This document shows, one piece after another, positions 1 through 7,593 of a stretch of 44,548 nt of DNA (positions within the stretch are counted from its first letter, which is position 1; the number at the start of each line of letters is the position of its first letter). The DNA is from an uncultured Phocaeicola sp. (GTDB lineage Bacteria; Bacteroidota; Bacteroidia; Bacteroidales; Bacteroidaceae), in the NCBI GenBank assembly GCA_944320605.1, contig CALUIE010000016.1, positions 1 through 44,548 of the forward strand, given 5' to 3'. The notes beneath the pieces were generated by a model. That model was not told the origin of the DNA. It saw only the letters and a list, made by a program, of their open reading frames with translations, and did no database searches. The translations under genes and the position numbers were made by a program.

Positions 1-2
1 AT

Positions 3-76
<74 letters not shown>

Positions 77-77
77 C

Positions 78-124
78 AAAAAAGAGAAAATCGCAAGGCT
101 ATGCCGAATGATTTTCTCTTTTTT
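78..124 (+). terminator. Rho-independent terminator after the tRNA
   Basis: The arm at 78-92 (A-run, GAGAAAATC) is the exact inverse of 110-124 (GATTTTCTC, T-run), giving a 15-bp stem with a 17-base loop and its own U-rich 3' arm. It begins two bases after the tRNA. The symmetric A/T tracts could also stop leftward transcription from the hydrolase that ends at 143. Confidence 0.75.
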
Positions 125-142
125 GCTTTTATTACACATACA

Positions 143-1156
143 TCATTTCATGTTGTCACGGATAAATTTCTCAATCCTGTCGTAGGGAATTACGCCTGCC
201 ACATTATCATACAAATCAACATGACTTGCACCTGGAACAATAAGCAACTCCTTATTATCACCTTTGAGCTTTTTGAAAGCGTCTTCAGAGAAATAACGCG
301 AATGCGCTTTCTCGCCATGTACCAACAAAACCGCACTCCGTATCTCGCCACTATATGTCAGTAAAGGAGTATTTATAAACGAAAGCGATGAAGTCACATT
401 CCATCCATTGTTTGAATTCAGCGAACGCGAATGATAACCACGCGGAGTTTTATAATAGGCATAGTAATCTTTAACAAACTGCGGAGCGTCTTCAGGAAGC
501 GGGTCAACCACTCCACCTGCAAGAGCATAGTTTCCGTTCCTTGCGTCAATAGTACGCTGTTCATTCAGTTTCTTTTTAAGTTCATAGCGTGCATTTTCGT
601 CCATTGAATCGAAGTAACCGTTTGCCGTAACACGACTCATGTCGTACATTGTCACTGCCACAGTGGCTTTTATTCTGGTATCTATGGCAGCCGCATTCAG
701 AGCAAATCCACCCCATCCACATATACCTATTATTCCTATTCTCTCAGAATCAACATCCGGGCGAGTTGTCAGATAATCCACCGCTGCACTGAAATCCTCT
801 GTATTGATGTCGGGAGACGCAACATATCGTGGTTCTCCCCCACTCTCACCTGTAAACGAAGGATCAAAGGCTATAGTAAGAAATCCACGTTCCGCCATGG
901 TCTGTGCATATAGGCCTGATGACTGTTCCTTTACGGCACCGAAAGGACCGCTTACCGCCAATGCAGGCAACGGAGCCTCTCCGTTCTTCGGACGATACAT
1001 ATCTGCAACAATAGTGATACCGAAACGATTCTTGAACGAAACACGTTCTGTCACGACTTTATCGCTTGGCGCGAAAGTCTTTTTGTCTTGTGCATTCAGA
1101 TTTGTCATAGAACTTATTATTATAATTTGAACAATTAAAAACAGTTTTCTTCTCAT
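143..1156 (-). CDS. Secreted alpha/beta hydrolase, YcjY/dienelactone-hydrolase-like
   Basis: A 337-residue alpha/beta hydrolase. The N-terminus is a Sec signal peptide (two Arg and a Lys, a hydrophobic stretch, then NAQ at about residue 22), so it should act in the periplasm. The nucleophile elbow reads GICGWGG, which puts Cys146 where most esterases have Ser. The catalytic His is probably His312 in the GASHVD segment. GxCxG elbows are known in dienelactone hydrolases and the related YcjY-type family, so this may be a genuine Cys hydrolase rather than a damaged enzyme. The substrate cannot be read from sequence. The upstream same-strand gene is an acetyltransferase, separated by a palindromic repeat, so the two may be co-transcribed. 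Acetyl ester cleavage is a reasonable guess only. Confidence 0.8.
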   Translation of the reverse strand: MRRKLFLIVQIIIISSMTNLNAQDKKTFAPSDKVVTERVSFKNRFGITIVADMYRPKNGEAPLPALAVSGPFGAVKEQSSGLYAQTMAERGFLTIAFDPSFTGESGGEPRYVASPDINTEDFSAAVDYLTTRPDVDSERIGIIGICGWGGFALNAAAIDTRIKATVAVTMYDMSRVTANGYFDSMDENARYELKKKLNEQRTIDARNGNYALAGGVVDPLPEDAPQFVKDYYAYYKTPRGYHSRSLNSNNGWNVTSSLSFINTPLLTYSGEIRSAVLLVHGEKAHSRYFSEDAFKKLKGDNKELLIVPGASHVDLYDNVAGVIPYDRIEKFIRDNMK

Positions 1157-1224
1157 AACATTTTATTTTTTTTGATTCACACTGAACAGTTCATTCCTTT
1201 ATATTCCGGAACGCCTTTACAAAG

Positions 1225-1274
1225 TTAGCGTTACACGTTCGTGTTACGGGCGTTACATGTTCGTGTCACGCTAA
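1225..1274. repeat. 50-bp imperfect palindrome made of four 11-bp units
   Basis: The outer arms TTAGCGT and ACGCTAA are exact inverses. Between them are four 11-mers starting with CGT at 1229, 1240, 1251 and 1262: CGTTACACGTT, CGTGTTACGGG, CGTTACATGTT and CGTGTCACGCT. Units 1-2 and 3-4 are 22-bp near-duplicates. The element fills the gap between the acetyltransferase and hydrolase genes and has no T-tract, so it is not an obvious terminator. Confidence 0.7.
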
Positions 1275-1309
1275 ATTACTGATAAAGACTAACTTATTAC
1301 ATACAAATT

Positions 1310-1870
1310 TTAAATCTTCTTTATGAAACGTGCCGGTACACCTCCAACAATAGTTCCAGGCTCTACATCTTTAGTAACTACCGCTCCGGCCGCTACCACG
1401 GCATTGTCACCAATGGTCACACCCTGAAGTATCGTGGAATTGGAACCAACCCACACATTCTTTCCAATAATAATAGGTGCCGGATATGTAATTCCACGTT
1501 CCGAAGGCTGCAACCCATGATTGAGAGTAGCAAACACTACATTATGACCTATCTGACACCCATCACCCAAAGTTACCCCTCCATGGTCCTGAAAATGGCA
1601 GCACGCATTAATGAAAACATTCTCTCCAACGTGTATATTCTTACCGAAATCAGAATAGAACGGAGGAAAAACACGCAGAGATTCCGGCACTTTATATCCG
1701 AACAGTTCGGATAACAAATTCCTGACCTCGTCAGCCGAATGATATGATGAATTCAGACGGAATGTCACACGGCGAGCCTCTTCGCTCATCTCGCCCATGA
1801 GAGTACGTATCTCATCAGTATCAAGTGCTTTACCGGTCTTTACGTACGACAAAAATTCGTTTAAATGCAT
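1310..1870 (-). CDS. Hexapeptide-repeat sugar O-acetyltransferase (LacA/Maa/NodL type)
   Basis: A 186-residue cytoplasmic acetyltransferase, the usual length for the maltose/galactoside acetyltransferase family. The N-terminal ~65 residues are the helical cap with the Maa-like segment. From about residue 75 the chain is a left-handed beta-helix of hexapeptide repeats (IHVGENVFINACCHFQ, VTLGDGCQIGHNV, IIIGKNVWVGS, VTIGDNAVVAAGAVV). His118 in TLNHG matches the conserved catalytic His of LacA-type enzymes. It should move an acetyl group from acetyl-CoA to a sugar hydroxyl. The acceptor is unknown. It is divergent from the AraC regulator at 2028 and shares a 157-bp promoter region with it, so regulation by that protein is plausible. 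Confidence 0.88.
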   Translation of the reverse strand: MHLNEFLSYVKTGKALDTDEIRTLMGEMSEEARRVTFRLNSSYHSADEVRNLLSELFGYKVPESLRVFPPFYSDFGKNIHVGENVFINACCHFQDHGGVTLGDGCQIGHNVVFATLNHGLQPSERGITYPAPIIIGKNVWVGSNSTILQGVTIGDNAVVAAGAVVTKDVEPGTIVGGVPARFIKKI

Positions 1871-1969
1871 AATCGTTATAATCTATAATATTTCACACTA
1901 CAAAAATACATTATACGTTTTGTCGTCCCTGTATATGAATTACGGGTCTTTGTACCAATTTTACCGAAT

Positions 1970-2001
1970 GTTGCTAATAAGGATAATATGTATTAAATTT
2001 G
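1970..2001 (+). promoter_or_regulatory. Bacteroidetes-type promoter for the AraC gene
   Basis: The -7 box TAAATTTG (1994-2001) fits TAnnTTTG exactly. GTTG at 1970-1973 is a three-of-four match to the -33 TTTG, with a 20-bp spacer. This leaves a leader of roughly 20 bases before the ATG at 2028. Confidence 0.6.
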
Positions 2002-2027
2002 CTACGGAACACTAATAATCAGCATAA

Positions 2028-2930
2028 ATGAAACAGGAAGTTATCAAACTGGAAGAAGTCAATAAATTCAACGACATATTCGGACTTGAGGTACTGAATC
2101 CTATGGTAAGTGTCATAGACCTGTCAAAAGCTACAAGATGGCCGGAGACTCTCACTATAAACTATGGCGTGTATGCCGTTTATCTGAAAAAAACGAAATG
2201 TGGCGATCTGACTTACGGACTGCAGGAATACGACTATGACGAAGGAACAATAGTATGCTTCGCACCGGGACAGGTGGTAACATCGTACATGAACACAGAC
2301 ACAAAGCCTGAGGGTTACGGAATATTGTTCCAACCAGACTTCATACACGGAACTCCACTTGGAAAAGATATCAAAAGATATTCGTTCTTTGCATACGACT
2401 CGAAAGAAGCTCTACACCTGTCAGAAGAGGAGAAAAGGATAATCATGGAGTGTTTCGGCAATATAGAAAGGGAACTAAGAAGCCGCCAGGACAAACACAG
2501 CCGTAGGATTATTACCGCAAACATAGGGCTGATGCTTGATTACTGCCTGCGTTTTTACGATCGCCAGTTCGAAACGAGAGAGGTATCCAACAAGAACGTA
2601 ATAGTACAGTTCGAGCGTCTGTTAGACGATTATTTCGACAGCAAGGCTCCATCCGAAAACGGATTGCCTACGGTGAGATACTTTGCCGAAAAGGTATTCC
2701 TGTCACCAAACTATTTCGGCGATATGATAAGCAGGCAGACAGGCAAAACGGCATCAGAATATATACATGGAAAAGTTGTGGACAAGGCAAAAGAAAAACT
2801 GCTGTCCACACAAATGACAATGACGGAAATAGCTTACGAATTAGGTTTCCAATATCCACAACACCTGAGCCGCATGTTCAAAAAAGAAGTTGGCTGCACG
2901 CCAAACGAATACAGAGCGCAAAGGATATGA
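2028..2930 (+). CDS. AraC-family transcriptional regulator
   Basis: A 300-residue one-component regulator. Residues ~1-185 form a cupin-like ligand or effector domain with no signal peptide. Residues ~200-300 hold the two helix-turn-helix motifs of AraC proteins, ending in MTEIAYELGFQYPQHLSRMFKKEVGCTP, the classic second HTH signature. It binds DNA in the cytoplasm. The ligand cannot be inferred. It is divergent from the acetyltransferase/hydrolase pair and 62 bp upstream of the OPT transporter on the same strand, so either set could be its target. Confidence 0.9.
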   Translation: MKQEVIKLEEVNKFNDIFGLEVLNPMVSVIDLSKATRWPETLTINYGVYAVYLKKTKCGDLTYGLQEYDYDEGTIVCFAPGQVVTSYMNTDTKPEGYGILFQPDFIHGTPLGKDIKRYSFFAYDSKEALHLSEEEKRIIMECFGNIERELRSRQDKHSRRIITANIGLMLDYCLRFYDRQFETREVSNKNVIVQFERLLDDYFDSKAPSENGLPTVRYFAEKVFLSPNYFGDMISRQTGKTASEYIHGKVVDKAKEKLLSTQMTMTEIAYELGFQYPQHLSRMFKKEVGCTPNEYRAQRI

Positions 2931-2992
2931 GTTTTTTAATTACTTTTGGACACGAAAATGAAATCATTAACAAAATAATAACATAATCGAAC

Positions 2993-4981
2993 ATGAAAAC
3001 AGAACAAGAAAAGCCGACGGGGCTGCCTGAGAACGCGTTCCGTCCGCTGAAACCGGGCGAGAAATATGAGCCTCTCATGTCGCCTTCGAAGAATTATCCG
3101 GAAGTAAACCTGTGGTCAGTGACATGGGGTATAGTAATGGCTGTGATTTTCTCGGCCGCGGCAGCCTATTTGGGACTAAAAGTAGGTCAGGTATTCGAGG
3201 CTGCAATACCAATTGCCATAATTGCGGTAGGCGTGTCAAGCGCAACGAAACGTAAAAACGCTTTAGGCGAAAACGTAATGATACAGTCCATCGGAGCCTG
3301 CTCAGGAGTAATTGTCGCAGGTGCCATATTCACACTGCCAGCACTTTATATTCTTCAGGAAAAATATCCTGAAATGACAGTTAATTTCATGCAGATGTTC
3401 ATCAGTTCTCTCCTTGGAGGTGTATTGGGTATTCTTTTCCTTATCCCATTCCGTAAATATTTCGTAAAGGACAAGCATGGCGAATATCCTTTCCCTGAAG
3501 CTACAGCCAGCACACAGGTTCTTGTCTCAGGCGAGAAAGGCGGCGACCAGGCAAAACCACTTCTCATGGCAGGACTTATCGGAGGTCTGTACGACTTCAT
3601 AGTCGGCACCTTCGGATGGTGGAACGAGAATTTCACAAGCCGTATCTGCAGTGCCGGTGAAATGGTGGCAGAGAAATTCAAACTTGTTTTCAAAATCAAT
3701 ACAGGAGCTGCAGTACTTGGTTTGGGATATATCGTAGGTCTGAAATACGCAGCCATAATATGTGCCGGTTCACTGGTGGTGTGGTTCGTTATCGTACCGG
3801 GATTTGCCCTTGTGTTCGGCGACCAGGTTCTCAACACATGGAATCCGAACATAGCAATGGCTGTCAAAGACATGTCACCCGAAATGATATTCAGCGAGTA
3901 TGCCAAGAGTATTGGTATCGGCGGTATAGCCATGGCAGGTATCATAGGTATAGTCCGTTCTTGGAGTATAATCAAAGGAGCCGTAAGCCTTGCGGCAAAG
4001 GAAATGGGTGGTAAGAAATCGGAAGGTAACGTAGAGCGTACCCAGCGTGATATTCCTATGAAGATTATCGCTTTCGGTTCTATCTTTACATTGCTGCTTG
4101 TCCTTCTGTTCTTCTACTTCGACGTTATGCAGGGAAATATACTTCACACAGTAGTTGCACTTCTGCTTGTGGCAGGCATAGCGTTCCTTTTCACTACAGT
4201 AGCTGCAAACGCAATCGCAATAGTAGGTACAAATCCGGTTTCGGGTATGACACTTATGACTCTTATCCTTGCATCTGTAATAATGGTAGCTGTAGGTCTT
4301 AACGGGGCTACAGGTATGGTTGCCGCACTGGTAATGGGTGGTGTGGTATGTACGGCTCTGTCAATGGCAGGCGGATTTATCACCGACCTCAAGATAGGCT
4401 ACTGGTTAGGTAGCACTCCTAAGAAACAGGAGACATGGAAATTCCTCGGAACATTAGTTTCGGCAGCAACAGTAGGAGGTGTAATCATGGTTCTGAATGA
4501 CTCATACGGATTCACAAGCGGACAGCTCGCCGCACCTCAGGCAAACGCCATGGCTGCTGTAATAGACCCTCTGATGAATGGTGTAGGTGCCCCATGGGCT
4601 CTGTATGGCACAGGTGCCGTTTTGGCTATTATTCTTACCTACTTTAAAGTTCCTGCATTAGCTTTTGCATTAGGTATGTTCATTCCGTTGGAACTTAACC
4701 TTCCTCTTTTGGTTGGTGGAGCTATAAACTGGTACGTGACAACAAGAAGCAAAGACGAGTCAGTAAACCAGGAACGCGGCGAAAAAGGAACATTGCTTGC
4801 TTCTGGATTCATTGCCGGAGGTGCCCTTATGGGTGTGGTAAGCGCAGTAATGAGATATTGCGACATAAACCTTATAAATGAATCATGGCTTGCAAACCCT
4901 ATGAGTCAGGCCGTTTCACTCATAGCATACGCACTTCTTATTATTTATCTGGTGAAAGCCAGCATGTCAATCAAAAAATAA
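2993..4981 (+). CDS. OPT-family oligopeptide transporter
   Basis: A 662-residue inner-membrane protein with about 14-16 hydrophobic segments spread from residue 40 to the C-terminus. It starts with a short polar N-terminus ending in YPEVNLWSVTWGIVMAV, characteristic of bacterial OPT proteins. Internal Gly/Ala-rich helices such as TNPVSGMTLMTLILASVIM and the length agree with the family. OPT members take up small peptides or peptide-like metal chelates using the proton gradient. The substrate here is unknown. ATG 2993 is the only sensible start. The gene is followed 22-28 bp later by a secreted hydrolase, so the two probably share a transcript. Confidence 0.9.
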   Translation: MKTEQEKPTGLPENAFRPLKPGEKYEPLMSPSKNYPEVNLWSVTWGIVMAVIFSAAAAYLGLKVGQVFEAAIPIAIIAVGVSSATKRKNALGENVMIQSIGACSGVIVAGAIFTLPALYILQEKYPEMTVNFMQMFISSLLGGVLGILFLIPFRKYFVKDKHGEYPFPEATASTQVLVSGEKGGDQAKPLLMAGLIGGLYDFIVGTFGWWNENFTSRICSAGEMVAEKFKLVFKINTGAAVLGLGYIVGLKYAAIICAGSLVVWFVIVPGFALVFGDQVLNTWNPNIAMAVKDMSPEMIFSEYAKSIGIGGIAMAGIIGIVRSWSIIKGAVSLAAKEMGGKKSEGNVERTQRDIPMKIIAFGSIFTLLLVLLFFYFDVMQGNILHTVVALLLVAGIAFLFTTVAANAIAIVGTNPVSGMTLMTLILASVIMVAVGLNGATGMVAALVMGGVVCTALSMAGGFITDLKIGYWLGSTPKKQETWKFLGTLVSAATVGGVIMVLNDSYGFTSGQLAAPQANAMAAVIDPLMNGVGAPWALYGTGAVLAIILTYFKVPALAFALGMFIPLELNLPLLVGGAINWYVTTRSKDESVNQERGEKGTLLASGFIAGGALMGVVSAVMRYCDINLINESWLANPMSQAVSLIAYALLIIYLVKASMSIKK

Positions 4982-5002
4982 ACTATTATAAAAAAGAATT
5001 TA

Positions 5003-5827
5003 TTGATCATGAGTCTTCTTATGATATCATCAATATTATGCGCACAGAAACCTATCGAAATCAAACTTTGGCCTGACGGAGTACCTAACGACAATGGTTT
5101 GAAAGAACAGAAAGAAAACGGTCCGCTATATGTAGCAGAGCCGACATTATACGTATATCCTGCCGCAAACCCAAATGGATTGGCAATCATAGCCTGTCCC
5201 GGAGGGGGATATTCTCATCTTGCCACAGCCCACGAAGGACACGACATGGCTGCATGGTTCAACGGCTTAGGTATAACTTATTCTGTTCTTATTTATCGTA
5301 TGCCTAACGGACATAACGAGATACCTCTTAGCGATGCACAACAAGCCATAAAGATAATGCGTGAAAAGGCACAAGAATGGAAATTCGCAAAACTCGGAAT
5401 CATGGGCTCATCGGCAGGAGGTCATTTGGCAAGCACCGCTGCCACTCATTTCGATGAATCGACAAGACCTGATTTCCAGATACTTTTCTATCCTGTCATT
5501 ACAATGGACGAAAGATATACCCACATGGGATCAAGAAACAATCTTTTAGGAAAGAATCCTGACAAAAAACTTGTAGAATTGTATTGCAATGAGAAACAGG
5601 TCACTCCACAAACTCCTCCGGCTTTTATAATGCATAGCAGCGATGACAAAGCAGTGCCGGTAGAAAACAGTATCAACTACTACATGGCTCTCGTAAAAAA
5701 TGGAGTGCCCGCATCACTACATACATACCCTATAGGTGGACACGGATGGGGATATCGCGACAGTTTCATATACAAAAGACAGTGGACAGGCGAACTGGAG
5801 AAATGGTTAAGGGAAATAAACAGATAA
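5003..5827 (+). CDS. Secreted alpha/beta hydrolase, BD-FAE/acetylesterase-like; start codon uncertain
   Basis: An alpha/beta hydrolase of about 270 residues. It has an oxyanion loop CPGGGYS, the nucleophile elbow GSSAGGHL, an Asp in SSDDKAVP and the catalytic His in GGHGWG. This layout is typical of BD-FAE-like and acetyl-xylan-type esterases, so ester removal from a sugar or peptide conjugate is likely. A signal peptide is present (h-region SLLMISSIL, cleavage after CAQ). The first ATG is 5009 and a TTG lies at 5003, but neither leaves a basic n-region. Reading upstream in frame adds KKNLLI directly before it, with only ATT (4985) or ATA (4988) available as start. The upstream OPT stop codon at 4979-4981 is in the same frame, so no further extension is possible. 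Confidence 0.8.
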   Translation: MIMSLLMISSILCAQKPIEIKLWPDGVPNDNGLKEQKENGPLYVAEPTLYVYPAANPNGLAIIACPGGGYSHLATAHEGHDMAAWFNGLGITYSVLIYRMPNGHNEIPLSDAQQAIKIMREKAQEWKFAKLGIMGSSAGGHLASTAATHFDESTRPDFQILFYPVITMDERYTHMGSRNNLLGKNPDKKLVELYCNEKQVTPQTPPAFIMHSSDDKAVPVENSINYYMALVKNGVPASLHTYPIGGHGWGYRDSFIYKRQWTGELEKWLREINR

Positions 5828-5851
5828 ATATACAGAAAAAACGCACAACTA

Positions 5852-5882
5852 TTTGTAAAACAAAAGAAAAGCTGTATCTTTG
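5852..5882 (+). promoter_or_regulatory. rpsP: Consensus Bacteroidetes promoter for rpsP
   Basis: TTTG at 5852-5855, a 19-bp spacer, then TATCTTTG at 5875-5882: both boxes match the TTTG / TAnnTTTG consensus perfectly. The rpsP ATG follows 65 bp downstream. Confidence 0.85.
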
Positions 5883-5947
5883 CAGCCGCTATTACGAGAT
5901 AATGGCATAATTCAAATCATTAACATTAAAAATTTAACGTTTAAAAA

Positions 5948-6487
5948 ATGGCAACTAAAATCAGATTGCAAAGAAACGGACGCAAAGGTTATGCGTTTTA
6001 CTCAATTGTTATTGCAGACGCAAGAGCACCACGTGATGGTAGATTTACTGAGAAAATTGGTACTTACAACCCTAATACCAATCCTGCCACAGTAGATTTG
6101 AATTTTGAACGTGCATTGTACTGGGTTTTGGTAGGTGCACAGCCTACAGACACAGTTCGTAACATCCTTTCTAAGGAAGGTGTTTACATGAAGAAACACT
6201 TACTTGGCGGTGTTGCTAAAGGTGCATTCGACGAAGCTCAGGCTGAAGCTAAGTTCAACGCTTGGAAAGAAAACAAGCAGAACGGTCTTGCTGCTTTGAA
6301 AGCAAAACAGGAAGAAGCTAAGAAAGCTGATGCTAAAGCACGTCTTGAAGCTGAAAAGAAAGTAAATGAAGAAATTGCTAAGAAAGTAGCTGAGAAGAAA
6401 GCTGCTGAAGCTGCTGCAAAGGCTGAAGCTGAAGCTGCAACAGAAGAACCAGCTGCTGAAGCTACAGAAGCTCCTGCAGAAGCATAA
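5948..6487 (+). CDS. rpsP: 30S ribosomal protein S16
   Basis: Residues 1-~85 are S16, beginning [20 protein letters not shown] and containing the typical IGTYNP segment. S16 helps assemble the 30S body. The protein is 179 residues against about 80-90 in E. coli. The extra ~80 residues are an Ala/Glu/Lys-rich, probably helical tail ([14 protein letters not shown]..., then an acidic Ala/Glu/Thr end). Such tails are common in Bacteroidales S16. ATG 5948 is chosen because it gives the canonical N-terminus. The gene is monocistronic, with its own consensus promoter and a strong terminator. Confidence 0.97.
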   Translation: MATKIRLQRNGRKGYAFYSIVIADARAPRDGRFTEKIGTYNPNTNPATVDLNFERALYWVLVGAQPTDTVRNILSKEGVYMKKHLLGGVAKGAFDEAQAEAKFNAWKENKQNGLAALKAKQEEAKKADAKARLEAEKKVNEEIAKKVAEKKAAEAAAKAEAEAATEEPAAEATEAPAEA

Positions 6488-6533
6488 TTCTTCTACTTCT
6501 TTAAAAGAATTAAAAGATCGTATCAAAATGATC

Positions 6534-6576
6534 TGCACCCCAAAAGTTCTTTATAAACTTTTGGGGTGCATTTTTT
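6534..6576 (+). terminator. Strong Rho-independent terminator of rpsP
   Basis: The stem TGCACCCCAAAAGTT (6534-6548) pairs perfectly with 6556-6570 around a seven-base loop and is followed by six T residues. It lies 47 bp after the rpsP stop and immediately before the convergent DUF1961 gene. Confidence 0.9.
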
Positions 6577-6581
6577 ATATA

Positions 6582-7373
6582 TCAATTTATGATATTATAA
6601 ACTTTAAAATTAGCATATCTTGAATTGCGGGTGTACATCTGTCTAAGTCCTATCCTTCCCTTCTTTATGGCCGGAGCGGACGATCCATCAAAATAGAAAG
6701 TTTCATTTTTCCCGTCACCAGTAACATTCATATAAAGCTGATTACCATATTTAATCACTCTTATATGATATGTAACTCCTATCTTAAACAATCCGGTATT
6801 GTAATATTCCGGTTTCAAGTCTGTACCTTTCAGGTCATTTCCCGGCATATATCTGCGTCCTCTGATATACTCATCTTTATTTTCCGACGGAACACCTGTC
6901 ACAGCATAACTGATGTGATAGGTATTCATATTCCTGAAATATGTACTCATGGCAGGAACCTTCCTCAGATTATTCCATTTCGAGATATCCTCCGCATATT
7001 TTCCTTCGCCTGAACCCGTAGCCTGAATATAAAGTATATTCACAAAATAATACTTTGAAGAATCCAAACGCGTGAAATCATATTCTATCATTATATTACC
7101 TTCAAACTCCTTCTTTGTCCACAAGACAGTGTGATGTGCATCATTGTAAGCCTCATCACCGGCATATACCTCAAATCCACCGTTACGGTGTACAGCCTTG
7201 GCTATATCACCGTCCTTAAACCACTGTTTCTGCCAGTCTTTCCTGAAAGAGTCCTCAAAAACCAACTTCATGTCTTTAGAAGTCAGTTTCTGAAATTCAC
7301 CATAATACTTTTGCGACTGGGCATAAATTCCAATTTGAAGCAACATGCCCATCAATAAAAATAATACTCTCAT
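6582..7373 (-). CDS. DUF1961/YesU-like secreted protein of PUL 1
   Basis: A 263-residue protein with a signal peptide cleaved after YAQ (about residue 19). The C-terminal segment KKGRIGLRQMYTRNSRYANFKVYN closely resembles the end of Bacillus subtilis YesU (DUF1961), as do the central 'EYDFTRLDSS' strand and the 'MNTYHISY' segment. The family has a concanavalin-like beta-sandwich fold and is found in polysaccharide clusters. Its exact activity is not established to my knowledge, so a carbohydrate-binding or lyase/hydrolase role is only inferred. It is the last gene of PUL 1, separated from the sulfatase by 220 bp that hold a hairpin and a phased repeat array, so it may have separate control. 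Confidence 0.75.
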   Translation of the reverse strand: MRVLFLLMGMLLQIGIYAQSQKYYGEFQKLTSKDMKLVFEDSFRKDWQKQWFKDGDIAKAVHRNGGFEVYAGDEAYNDAHHTVLWTKKEFEGNIMIEYDFTRLDSSKYYFVNILYIQATGSGEGKYAEDISKWNNLRKVPAMSTYFRNMNTYHISYAVTGVPSENKDEYIRGRRYMPGNDLKGTDLKPEYYNTGLFKIGVTYHIRVIKYGNQLYMNVTGDGKNETFYFDGSSAPAIKKGRIGLRQMYTRNSRYANFKVYNIIN

Positions 7374-7428
7374 ATAAATTAATCAGTGTTTAAAGTTTAA
7401 ATATATTATATTTTCGGAAGATGCTCAG

Positions 7429-7517
7429 TGAACACCCAATGAACACGTAATGAATGCCCTTTGAACTTGTTCGTATGATATTCATTTACTGTTCACTGAG
7501 TGTTCAGCAAACGTTCA
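7429..7517. repeat. Perfectly centred dyad of eight 11-bp-phased TGAA/TTCA half-sites
   Basis: TGAA starts at 7429, 7440, 7451 and 7462. Its inverse TTCA starts at 7481, 7492, 7503 and 7514, and TTC also occurs one step earlier at 7470. Every half-site pair shares the centre 7473. The outer arms also give an exact 11-bp inverted repeat, CTCAGTGAACA (7424-7434) with TGTTCACTGAG (7490-7500). There is no coding potential here. The array sits just upstream of the DUF1961 gene. Confidence 0.8.
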
Positions 7518-7536
7518 CCAACCTTATTTAGAGTTT

Positions 7537-7580
7537 AAATGGTGTTTAAATAGCATTCAGATTCTATTTAAACACCATTT
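7537..7580 (-). terminator. 17-bp hairpin after the PUL 1 sulfatase gene
   Basis: AAATGGTGTTTAAATAG (7537-7553) is exactly inverted at 7564-7580 with a 10-base loop. It starts 13 bp after the sulfatase stop. No clean T-tract follows on the minus strand, so it may be a weak terminator or an RNA-stabilising stem. Confidence 0.55.
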
Positions 7581-7593
7581 TATTTACTTCATC

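Noticed and set aside
1901..1908. A TATTTTTG -7 box for the acetyltransferase (minus strand)
   Set aside because: No acceptable -33 TTTG is found at 17-23 bp, so it was not listed as a promoter.
3355..3975. A 206-codon open frame on the minus strand inside the OPT gene
   Set aside because: It is antisense to a clear membrane-transporter frame, has no recognisable domain and no start signals.
6200..6538. A minus-strand frame rich in Ser and Phe opposite the S16 tail
   Set aside because: It is the complement of the repetitive Ala/Glu/Lys codons of rpsP.
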